Assembly: GCA_011043375.1 (NCBI GenBank)
Contig: DQYP01000202.1
Location: 1 to 26,884, forward strand
DNA length: 26,884 nucleotides
From: Thermotogaceae bacterium
GTDB lineage: Bacteria; Thermotogota; Thermotogae; B21-G9; HyVt-16
Direction of reading: 5' to 3'
Below, one piece after another: positions 7,399 to 14,487 of this stretch (position 1 is the stretch's first letter; each line of letters starts with the position of its first letter). The position numbers were made by a program, and so were the translations under genes. Under the pieces are notes generated by a model. The model ran no database searches. It was not told the DNA's origin and saw only the letters and a list, made by a program, of their open reading frames with translations.

Positions 7399-9360
7399 AT
7401 GGAAAAAAAGAGATTGGTCGTTCCTGAATCATATAACAAAGGGGAAAATACCAAAACTGGTATAAAGCCGCGCGAAGAAGCAAAAAACGAGGAACTAAGG
7501 CAAAAAAGGGAAGAAGCGCGTAAAAGAGCACAAGAACGTGCTAAGGCAAGAACCCTTGCAAAAAGACAAGCCATGGCTGAAAGAATAGCGGGTGCTGCAG
7601 AAGAATTACTTGCTGGGGTTGAAGAAGCGTCATCAGCAGCGGAAGAATTGAGCAGATCGATGGAACAAATCGCGGCGGGTGCCGAACAATCGTCGAGTGC
7701 AACTGACGAAACGAGGGCTGCGGTAAATCAAATCAATGCCAGTGCTGGAGAAATAAATAAAATGGTTAGAGATATGAACACCAATACATTGGAAGCTCAA
7801 AAGAGGTTGTTTTCAATGATTGATGAAATTCAAAGTCTTATAAATACTTTGAATGAGACTGCAAACAGAAATCAAAAATCATCCGAGATGATTCAAAAGT
7901 TGGCAGAACAATCTGACAAGATCCAAGAGATAGTAAAAACCGTGGTTATGATAGCCGATCAAACCAACCTCTTAGCGTTAAACGCCGCGATCGAGGCTGC
8001 AAGGGCTGGAGAACATGGAAGTGGATTCGCCGTGGTCGCAGATGAGGTTAGAGGGCTTGCCGAGATTTCTGAACGCTCTGCAAGGGAAATCACCGATATA
8101 GTTAAGGAAATCAGAGAAGGCGTTGAGGGAGTTGTAAAGGATATAAAGAACATTACGGAAAACACCCTTAAAGACGTGGAAGTTGGAGGAGTTATAACCG
8201 AGAAATTCAATGAAATTACCAATGAATTTAAAACACTTGTCCAGCACATGGAAGATATGTCAAAGGCTATGAACGATATTACAGCAAGCGCGCAGGAATT
8301 TCTGGAAAGTACCGAGCAAGTTGCAACAGCGGCAGAAGAATTGAGTTCTGCAGCTGTTGAGGCTTCAAAAGGTGTTGAAGAACAGGTAAAGGCGTTATCT
8401 GAAATAAATACGGCAACCAACGAATTGGTAGAACTTTCAGAGGAGTTGAAGACATCAACCGATACTGAAAAATCCGCAGAATTCGTTGCCTCTGCTGCTG
8501 AAGAACTCTCGGCAAATATAGAAGAAGCGAATGCAAGCTCTGAGCAAATAAACGCTGCAGTTAGACAGCTTGCAGAGGCTGCTGAAGTTTTGGCAGAACA
8601 AACCACGAAGATGAACGAACTTGTTAACAGAATCCTTGAAATGGTCAACGAACTTCAAGAAAACATTAAAGTAGATTTGGAACTTTTGAAAAAGGTGAAC
8701 GACATGTTGCTTGAAAGTCGAAAAAAGACTGATGAAATGATAATGGGGATAACAAACGCTCAAACATCTTTTGAAGACGCGAGTGCAAACGTAGAAAATC
8801 TTGCCGAAAAAGCGAGAAGGATAGACAAAACGGTTGATACCATAGATAAGGTTACGATTCAAACGAATATGTTGGCTGTCAATGGTTTTATCGAAGCCGC
8901 GCGAGCGGGTGAATATGGTAAGGGCTTTGCGGTAGTGGCAAATGATATAAGGAGCCTCGCGACGGAATCAGGCGAAAATGCCGAACAAATAAAAGAGTTG
9001 GTCAGCACTATACAGTATCAAGTGAATCTTGTAGCTTCCGATATGAATGATAACTCAAAAATTGCCGCGGATGAATCGGTTAAGGCAAAAACGAGTATTA
9101 AAGCTATTGAAGAAGTTGAAAGTGTTTTGAAAAATTTAATCGATCAATACGATGAGATCGAAAATGCAGTGGAACAAATAGCAGCCGCTCTTGAACAATC
9201 CCAAAAGGCTATAGAACAAATCAACAGTGCGGCAGAAGAATCGGCAGCTTCCATTGAAGAAGCATCAAAGGCTGCTGAAGAGCAAGCAAGAGGAATGCAA
9301 GAACTCGCAAAGGCCATTGAAGAAATAGCAGCAACCGCCGATGAACTTCAAGCAGAGTAG
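7399..9360 (+). CDS. Soluble double-signalling-domain chemoreceptor (MCP)
   Basis: Methyl-accepting chemotaxis protein of 653 residues, almost wholly coiled coil, with no membrane segment and no recognisable sensor domain. The N-terminus (about 1-60) is a short linker then a highly charged Arg/Lys/Glu/Ala helix. Two complete receptor hairpins follow. Tip 1 (about 184-221) contains NLLALNAAIEAARAGEHG and FAVVADEVRGLA. Tip 2 (about 481-521) contains NMLAVNGFIEAARAGEYG and FAVVANDIRSLA. The tips are 300 residues apart, so each half is one full-length signalling hairpin. Numerous AAEEL-type pairs in small-residue contexts are candidate CheR/CheB methylation sites. Its ribosome binding site AAGGAGG is strong. 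The architecture parallels Vibrio DosM, which bridges two CheA/CheW base plates in cytoplasmic arrays. What it senses is not visible. Confidence 0.95.
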   Translation: MEKKRLVVPESYNKGENTKTGIKPREEAKNEELRQKREEARKRAQERAKARTLAKRQAMAERIAGAAEELLAGVEEASSAAEELSRSMEQIAAGAEQSSSATDETRAAVNQINASAGEINKMVRDMNTNTLEAQKRLFSMIDEIQSLINTLNETANRNQKSSEMIQKLAEQSDKIQEIVKTVVMIADQTNLLALNAAIEAARAGEHGSGFAVVADEVRGLAEISERSAREITDIVKEIREGVEGVVKDIKNITENTLKDVEVGGVITEKFNEITNEFKTLVQHMEDMSKAMNDITASAQEFLESTEQVATAAEELSSAAVEASKGVEEQVKALSEINTATNELVELSEELKTSTDTEKSAEFVASAAEELSANIEEANASSEQINAAVRQLAEAAEVLAEQTTKMNELVNRILEMVNELQENIKVDLELLKKVNDMLLESRKKTDEMIMGITNAQTSFEDASANVENLAEKARRIDKTVDTIDKVTIQTNMLAVNGFIEAARAGEYGKGFAVVANDIRSLATESGENAEQIKELVSTIQYQVNLVASDMNDNSKIAADESVKAKTSIKAIEEVESVLKNLIDQYDEIENAVEQIAAALEQSQKAIEQINSAAEESAASIEEASKAAEEQARGMQELAKAIEEIAATADELQAE

Positions 9361-9371
9361 GGGGGGTATTC

Positions 9372-10910
9372 ATGCAAACAACCTTGACGCAATATGTTTC
9401 ATTCGTTCTAAAGGATCAGATATATGCGATACCAGTTAAATGGGTGCGAGAAATAATAAGGCTCCCCAAAATGACGAAAGTACCCTTAGTTCCAGATTAC
9501 ATAGAGGGACTCTCAAACCTGCGTGGAGAAGTTTTTCCCATCATTAATTTAAAGAAAAGATTGGGAATTAGTGGCGAAACTCTCGAAAACTCGAAGGTTA
9601 TAGTCATAGAAAAAAACGATCAAACCTTTGGTATAATTGTGGACAGAACGTCTCAAGTTATGGATGTAGAAGAAGATAATATAGAGGTTGCCACCGCTTC
9701 AAATGACTTTGTGAAAAATGTGATACGCATGAAAGATGATATATACATGATCTTAAAACTGGATGAATTAATCGGAAGTGCTGATCTTGTAAGCCAGGCA
9801 GAAACAGCAGGAGGAAAAAGGGGTAATAGAGTAAACACAGCACAGGAAAGCGAATCTCTTCAGGAAAATTATGTACAAATAGTCACATTCGAAATGGGAA
9901 AAGAGTTCTATGGGTTCCCCATAGATGATGTACAAGAAATAATAAGATATAAAGTTCCCAATGAAGTTCCTAACATGCCAGGATATGTAAAAGGTATTAT
10001 GGACCTCAGAGACAGTATTCTGCCGATCATAGATCTTAGAATCATGTTGGGAGTACCAGCAACCAAGCCCGATGAATTTACCAAGGTTATAGTTTTAAAG
10101 ACAGAAAATACCAAAGTCGGTTTTATCGTTGACCGTATAAAAGGAGTATTACGAGTCCCTGAATCCGATATCAAAGAACCGCCAGCAATTATAAAAGATC
10201 GTGGTAGAAACGAAATTAAAGGAATAGTAAAGGAAAATGACGAAACAATCATGATCTTGGATGCATCCGTGTTGGTTCCCTCAGAGGTTGTAGAATTATC
10301 CGAGGATACTAAAGAAACTGGGGAAAAATCCAATGAAGTTTTGCTTTCTGAAAAACAGTATGTAGTTTTCTTGGTAGGTGAAGAACACTACGGTGTGGGC
10401 ATAGAAAGTATTAGAGAGATAAACAGGTTGACCAACGTGACGAAGATACCACGGGCACCGGAATTTGTTGAAGGTATAATGAATCTCAGAGGCGAAATCG
10501 TACCCATAATTGATTTAAGAAAAAGGTTTCAGATGGAAAGCTTCGAGGTGAACGATTCTACACGCATAATCGTTACAGATATTAACAGCAAAAGAACCGG
10601 TTTCATCGTTGATTACGTGGAGGGCGTAGAAAAAATACCAGATAATCTCGTAACAAACTTGATAGCCTCCATAGATTTGGGCGAAGCTAATAAGTTTGTT
10701 AAAAGCGTTGCTCGTTTGGAAGATAAATTGATCCTTATACTTGAAATTGAGAAGATTCTTTCTGAAACTGAGGCAAAACAATTGGAGAACATAGTATCCA
10801 ATGCTAATGAAGGTGAAGAAAAAAAAGAATCAAAGAAATCCAAAGCAAAAAAAAGCCCTGGTAAAAAGAAAACAAGCTCAAAAGCCAAGAAACTCAAAAG
10901 ATCGGAGTGA
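9372..10910 (+). CDS. Triple CheW-domain coupling protein with lysine-rich tail
   Basis: A 512-residue protein made of three consecutive CheW domains (about 5-140, 166-303 and 326-465). Each has the FxGFPIDxVREIIR-like first strand-helix and the LSNLRGEVFPIINL-like core. The receptor/kinase contact segment reads NLRG in domains 1 and 3 (R51, R373) but DLRD in domain 2 (R213, D214), so the domains are not equivalent. CheW normally has a single domain of about 150 residues that couples receptors to CheA in hexagonal arrays. The C-terminal tail (482-512) has 14 lysines, plus Ser, Ala and Gly, resembling disordered nucleic-acid-binding or histone-H1-like tails. The gene lies 11 bases after the receptor, with GGGGGG as its ribosome binding site. 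A structural base-plate component that could also touch the nucleoid is inference. Confidence 0.94.
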   Translation: MQTTLTQYVSFVLKDQIYAIPVKWVREIIRLPKMTKVPLVPDYIEGLSNLRGEVFPIINLKKRLGISGETLENSKVIVIEKNDQTFGIIVDRTSQVMDVEEDNIEVATASNDFVKNVIRMKDDIYMILKLDELIGSADLVSQAETAGGKRGNRVNTAQESESLQENYVQIVTFEMGKEFYGFPIDDVQEIIRYKVPNEVPNMPGYVKGIMDLRDSILPIIDLRIMLGVPATKPDEFTKVIVLKTENTKVGFIVDRIKGVLRVPESDIKEPPAIIKDRGRNEIKGIVKENDETIMILDASVLVPSEVVELSEDTKETGEKSNEVLLSEKQYVVFLVGEEHYGVGIESIREINRLTNVTKIPRAPEFVEGIMNLRGEIVPIIDLRKRFQMESFEVNDSTRIIVTDINSKRTGFIVDYVEGVEKIPDNLVTNLIASIDLGEANKFVKSVARLEDKLILILEIEKILSETEAKQLENIVSNANEGEEKKESKKSKAKKSPGKKKTSSKAKKLKRSE

Positions 10911-10922
10911 GAAACGGACGAT

Positions 10923-12014
10923 ATGAAAAAACTACGAATTCTTGTTGCTGATGACTCAGCATTGATGAGAAAAGTACTAAAAAAAATGATAGAATCTGAG
11001 CCAGATATGGAAGTAGTAGATGTTGCGCGTGATGGAGAAGACGCGGTGGAAAAAGCGAGAGAGCTCCTACCAGATGTAATAACAATGGATATAAATATGC
11101 CAAAAATGGACGGATTAACGGCTCTCCAAATAATCGTTGAAGAAAAGATTGCACCAGTTGTCGTAGTCTCATCTTTAACACAGGAAGGATCTGTCACAGC
11201 TTTTGAGGCCTTAGAGCTTGGAGCATTCGATTACGTTCCAAAGCCTGGTGGAACGGTATCTTTAAATATGGATTCTATAAAGCAGCGGCTTATTGAAACA
11301 ATACGTTCAGCTCATAAAACATTCACAAAAAAAGGTTCTGTGGATAGACTAACAGCAAAGATTGAAAAAACAGACTACAGTGATATCAAAAAAAGCACAT
11401 CTACTATCATTGTTGAAAAAGCAACGATCACAACTTTCTATGCCGTTGCCATAGGTATTTCCACGGGAGGACCAAAAACTATCTACGATGTCCTCCCGCT
11501 TTTACCCTCAAATTTAAACGCCGCAGTTTTTTTAGTTCAACACATGCCACCAAATTTCACAAGGCAATATGCTGAAAGGTTGAATAGATACTGCAAAATA
11601 CAAGTTGTCGAAGCTTCAGATGGAATGATAGTGAGACCTGGCATAGTGTATGTTGGTAAAGGAGGTTTCCATCTAAAACTTCGGAAAAGTAACGATGAAA
11701 TTAAAATAAGACTTTCAAAGATACCTAAACACATGTTCATGCCATCCGTTGATGTGATGATGGAGTCCGTCTTCAATGTTTTTGGTAAAAATACAGTTGG
11801 TGTTCTAATGACTGGAATGGGGGATGATGGAGCAAGAGCCATGGCCAAAATAAAGCAAGGTGGAGGATACACAATAGCGGAATCCGAGGAAACTGCCATC
11901 GTTTTCGGGATGCCGGCTGAAGCCATCAAAAAAGGTGGAGCATCGGTAGTTCTTCCTTCTCATAAAATCGCCTTTGAAATCATCAAGATAGTGGGAACAA
12001 ATAGCGGACGATGA
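10923..12014 (+). CDS. cheB: CheB receptor-modification methylesterase/deamidase
   Basis: Two-domain CheB of 363 residues, normal for the family. The receiver domain (1-120) has D10-D11 (VADDSA), phospho-acceptor D56 (ITMDINMPKMDG) and K107 (VPKPGG). A linker of about 50 residues leads to the esterase domain with catalytic S180 in GISTGGP, H207 in QHMPP and D302 in TGMGDDGA. It removes methyl groups from receptor glutamates when phosphorylated by CheA, opposing CheR. Together the two give the locus a full adaptation pair without CheD or CheC. It starts 12 bases after the triple-CheW gene and ends the operon's recognisable chemosensory part. No terminator follows immediately, so the secreted-protein gene at 12119 may receive readthrough. 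Confidence 0.96.
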   Translation: MKKLRILVADDSALMRKVLKKMIESEPDMEVVDVARDGEDAVEKARELLPDVITMDINMPKMDGLTALQIIVEEKIAPVVVVSSLTQEGSVTAFEALELGAFDYVPKPGGTVSLNMDSIKQRLIETIRSAHKTFTKKGSVDRLTAKIEKTDYSDIKKSTSTIIVEKATITTFYAVAIGISTGGPKTIYDVLPLLPSNLNAAVFLVQHMPPNFTRQYAERLNRYCKIQVVEASDGMIVRPGIVYVGKGGFHLKLRKSNDEIKIRLSKIPKHMFMPSVDVMMESVFNVFGKNTVGVLMTGMGDDGARAMAKIKQGGGYTIAESEETAIVFGMPAEAIKKGGASVVLPSHKIAFEIIKIVGTNSGR

Positions 12015-12017
12015 AAA

Positions 12018-12111
12018 CACCTCCAGAATTTGTAAAAGTGTTGTAAAGACATCGCTAATTTTGAAGATATTCATCTTAGAATCATGTCGTAACAAAAATT
12101 ATCTGGAGGTG
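12018..12111 (+). promoter_or_regulatory. Candidate RNA structure masking the ribosome binding site of the 12119 gene
   Basis: CACCTCCAGA (12018-12027) is perfectly complementary over 10 bases to TCTGGAGGTG (12102-12111), which contains the Shine-Dalgarno sequence of the next gene. Nested inside are GACAT (12048-12052) with ATGTC (12084-12088), and AAGAT (12064-12068) with ATCTT (12073-12077) around a four-base loop. In a transcript reading through from cheB, the three stems could stack into one long hairpin that hides the ribosome binding site. This would allow thermal, ligand or protein control of translation. The complementarity is seen; the regulatory role is inferred. Confidence 0.45.
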
Positions 12112-12118
12112 ATTTTCA

Positions 12119-12913
12119 ATGAAAAGAAGAAATATTGTCATATCCGTGATCATTGGTCTATTGGTTCTCACAATTGCCGGTTCAGTTTTTGCATTTCCAC
12201 GTCAAAATCAGAGCGTACCCAGTAAGAACCCTGTTCAAACTCCCAATATGCCTGTAGCTCCAAGATATGGTTATCAAAATCCAGACGCACCAACAAGCCC
12301 AATGTTTGGAAGAGGTAGAAGATTCGAGATACCCGGTTTGGGCCCACTGAATACTTTTGGTAGGCCATTCAATTCGGAGATAAACAAAGAACTCATCGAA
12401 GCCAGGATGAAGCTAACCTTCGCAGAAGCTTTGAATGCAATGAACCTGGATAAAGAACAAGCTGAAAAAATCTACGATGTTCTAAATGAGGCTAAAGAAG
12501 AGCTTCAGGAAATAAACGATAAGATCGTAAAGGAATATAACATCGCCGTCGATGCAGTTGTGAACAAGGACGATGAAACTCTGGAGAAAGCCGAGGAGAA
12601 AATACAGTCACTCATAGAAGAAAAAAAGGACCTCATTGAAGAAACATTCGAAAAGGTTAAATCGGAGATAACCGTTGAACAATTAGAAAAACTCATGAAC
12701 TATTTCGCTCAAGAGATGAAAAGCAAATTTGAAAATCGATTTGGTGCTTTTAAAAACAAACTTGAAAACTTGCCACCACAAGCCAAAAAGAAACTCAAAG
12801 AAAACATCAGAAACAGATTCAAGAATTTCAGCGCCATATTCAAAGATAGTAATTTACCAGGATTTCTTCTTTCAGATCAATTCTTGGAAGTTCTAAAAGC
12901 ATACACCGAATAA
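12119..12913 (+). CDS. Secreted helical protein of unknown function (Spy/CpxP-like layout)
   Basis: A 264-residue exported protein. The signal peptide is residues 1-25 (two arginines, hydrophobic core, cleavage near SVFA/FP) with no lipobox cysteine. A Pro/Gly/Asn-rich spacer (26-85) follows, then a long charged helical region (about 86-264) rich in Glu and Lys. The layout recalls small periplasmic helical stress chaperones of the Spy/CpxP kind, but I see no firm LTxxQ motif, so this is only a resemblance. ATG 12119 has an excellent ribosome binding site (GGAGGTGAT, 12105-12113), which may be masked in RNA structure. It ends 25 bases before a strong terminator. Its link to the chemosensory operon is positional only. 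I do not recognise the family. Confidence 0.85.
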   Translation: MKRRNIVISVIIGLLVLTIAGSVFAFPRQNQSVPSKNPVQTPNMPVAPRYGYQNPDAPTSPMFGRGRRFEIPGLGPLNTFGRPFNSEINKELIEARMKLTFAEALNAMNLDKEQAEKIYDVLNEAKEELQEINDKIVKEYNIAVDAVVNKDDETLEKAEEKIQSLIEEKKDLIEETFEKVKSEITVEQLEKLMNYFAQEMKSKFENRFGAFKNKLENLPPQAKKKLKENIRNRFKNFSAIFKDSNLPGFLLSDQFLEVLKAYTE

Positions 12914-12936
12914 ATCAACATCAGTTCAATTTAATC

Positions 12937-12975
12937 AAGATTAGGAGCACTGTAGAGTGCTCCTAATCTTTTTTT
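12937..12975 (+). terminator. Strong intrinsic terminator
   Basis: A perfect 15-base-pair stem (12937-12951 with 12956-12970, core GATTAGGAGCACT) closes a GTAG loop and runs into a T-tract (seven T at 12969-12975). It ends + strand transcription after the secreted-protein gene. The convergent minus-strand gene's stop codon (12965-12963) lies inside the right arm. The minus strand has no comparable T-tract beyond the stem, so termination in that direction would be weaker. Confidence 0.9.
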
Positions 12976-13712
12976 AAAACATTTTCTGCGAACTTCTCGA
13001 GTGCCGCTTCATATATCTTCAAGGAATTCCTACTTGGATCGAGCGAGTTCACCTCAAACTCAAAGGAGAAATCAGCTTCTTGCTTTCTGATTTCGACAAT
13101 TTCTTTCGTTCTGCCCAAAGTAGAGAGGATCATGTAATCTATGGCATTTCTTGGTTTATAAATATCCTCACTTTTCATTGTAATTATTATATCACCTTCT
13201 GGTACTCCATACACCCACGCACCGGTTATGTAGTCCTTATAAGGTGAGAATTGTATTGGAAAACAGAGTGTGGAACACAATGCTTCACGAACATTTCCGG
13301 ATAATATTTCATCTTTGTATTCTTTCAGATTAAATGCATGAATTTTCAATCTTGGAATTTTCTCCAAATCTACGTTAGGAAAACTTTTATAAATAAAATT
13401 CACCAAAGATTTCTGTGAGGTTGTTCCTTCGATACCCTTCTGCATTCTATAAAGCGTCAACAGTAAATTTACAACATCTATATGAACCAATCCTTTTAAG
13501 AATTTGAAGATCTTGACGATTTCCCTATAAAGCTCTCTGACTTTTGGATAAGCTTTGCCAGGGGATCCAAGATATTCTGAGAAAAACAATGGAATACATG
13601 AAAAGCCCGTGCAGTGTATTTCATCGATTTCCAAGTTTACTTCCTCGATCGCTCTTATAATCCCAAGTACTGACAGATAATAGGCAGAATCACCGCCGAA
13701 TGATAATCTCAA
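12963..13712 (-). CDS. Catalytically dead patatin-like protein
   Basis: A 249-residue protein whose N-terminal half aligns by eye with patatin-like phospholipases but lacks the active site. The oxyanion-hole GGxKG becomes FGGDSAYYL. The nucleophile elbow GxSxG becomes TGFSCIP, keeping a serine but losing the second glycine. The catalytic DGG becomes ITGAWVYG, with no aspartate. The helical spacing and the SVLGIIRAIEE region are still patatin-like. The frame is open back to TTG 13754, but TTG 13712 is preferred because GGAG lies eight bases upstream and it leaves only a 23-base overlap with the active patatin gene. It is the last gene of the two-component/patatin operon. A regulatory or heterodimer partner of the upstream enzyme is the natural inference. 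Relationship moderate; lack of function inferred from motifs. Confidence 0.75.
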   Translation of the reverse strand: MRLSFGGDSAYYLSVLGIIRAIEEVNLEIDEIHCTGFSCIPLFFSEYLGSPGKAYPKVRELYREIVKIFKFLKGLVHIDVVNLLLTLYRMQKGIEGTTSQKSLVNFIYKSFPNVDLEKIPRLKIHAFNLKEYKDEILSGNVREALCSTLCFPIQFSPYKDYITGAWVYGVPEGDIIITMKSEDIYKPRNAIDYMILSTLGRTKEIVEIRKQEADFSFEFEVNSLDPSRNSLKIYEAALEKFAENVLKKD

Positions 13713-14487
13713 CTTCCTTTCTCCTTTCTTCGATGGATTTAACAGCTGTTTCAAAAACCTTTTTAAATTTTTCGAACTCGTACCAATTTATTGCCAAATC
13801 ATGTTCAATGACGAGATTGGCAAAGGAAAGATCGTGATTCTTTATTTTTTCCTCTTTCCAAGTGTCTATGTAAAACATCAATTCCATCTGATCTATTGGC
13901 AATTTGGATGCGGACTTTTTGAAGGTACTCGCTATGATGAAGTCTGCTCCGAGCTTTCGAGCCTCCCTTACGGGAGTATGACCTGCTACACCGCCATCAA
14001 CCACTTGATCTCCCGCAATCCACACTGCTTCAAAAACTCCCGGTACACTTGAGCTTGCCATGACAGCATCCACCAAGAATCCCTCAGTTATCAGTAAAGA
14101 CCTCAGCTCGGTGATGTCAAAAACAACTATTCCCAGTTTTATTTTACAATCCGAGAATTTTTTCTTTCCAAAGAGTTTTTTGAAAAAAGGATAGTACTCT
14201 TCCACTTTAACGAGTGATCTTTGAAATATACTCCATAAATTGGCACCTCTCAATTTTTCAGCCCTTTTCATGAAAGCAGGCAAAAATTCGACAACACCTT
14301 CTGAAAATTCTTTCCAAACCTTTTGCCAATCACCATGAAGTGCGTACAGTGCAGCAACTATGGAGCCTGCTGACGAACCCGTTACCACGTCGATTTTCAA
14401 CTCCAATTCCTCTAAAAGTTTTAAAACTGCTATATGAGCAAACCCTTTCACACCACCAGCTGCAAGTGCCAAACCGTTTCTACTCAT
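13690..14487 (-). CDS. Patatin-like phospholipase (RssA/NTE type)
   Basis: Predicted serine lipid acyl hydrolase of 265 residues, close to the size of bacterial RssA-type patatins. The oxyanion hole is GGVKGFAH (residues 11-18), the nucleophile S39 sits in GSSAG (37-41), and the dyad aspartate D164 in VDGG (163-166). ASSSVPGVFEAV between them is also typical. There is no signal peptide or membrane helix, so it should be cytoplasmic and act on membrane lipids or fatty acyl esters. It overlaps the end of the histidine kinase gene by eight bases and the degenerate patatin by 23. It is therefore likely expressed with the two-component system. The substrate cannot be read from the sequence. Confidence 0.92.
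   Translation of the reverse strand: MSRNGLALAAGGVKGFAHIAVLKLLEELELKIDVVTGSSAGSIVAALYALHGDWQKVWKEFSEGVVEFLPAFMKRAEKLRGANLWSIFQRSLVKVEEYYPFFKKLFGKKKFSDCKIKLGIVVFDITELRSLLITEGFLVDAVMASSSVPGVFEAVWIAGDQVVDGGVAGHTPVREARKLGADFIIASTFKKSASKLPIDQMELMFYIDTWKEEKIKNHDLSFANLVIEHDLAINWYEFEKFKKVFETAVKSIEERRKEVEIIIRR

Noticed and set aside
7959..8648. Minus-strand reading frame of 229 codons inside the receptor gene
   Set aside because: Ser/Ala-rich low-complexity antisense of a coiled-coil gene; no ribosome binding site logic or motifs.
10613..11197. Minus-strand frame of 194 codons across the triple-CheW/CheB junction
   Set aside because: Antisense shadow of two well-supported genes; composition is Ser/Phe-rich and motif-free.
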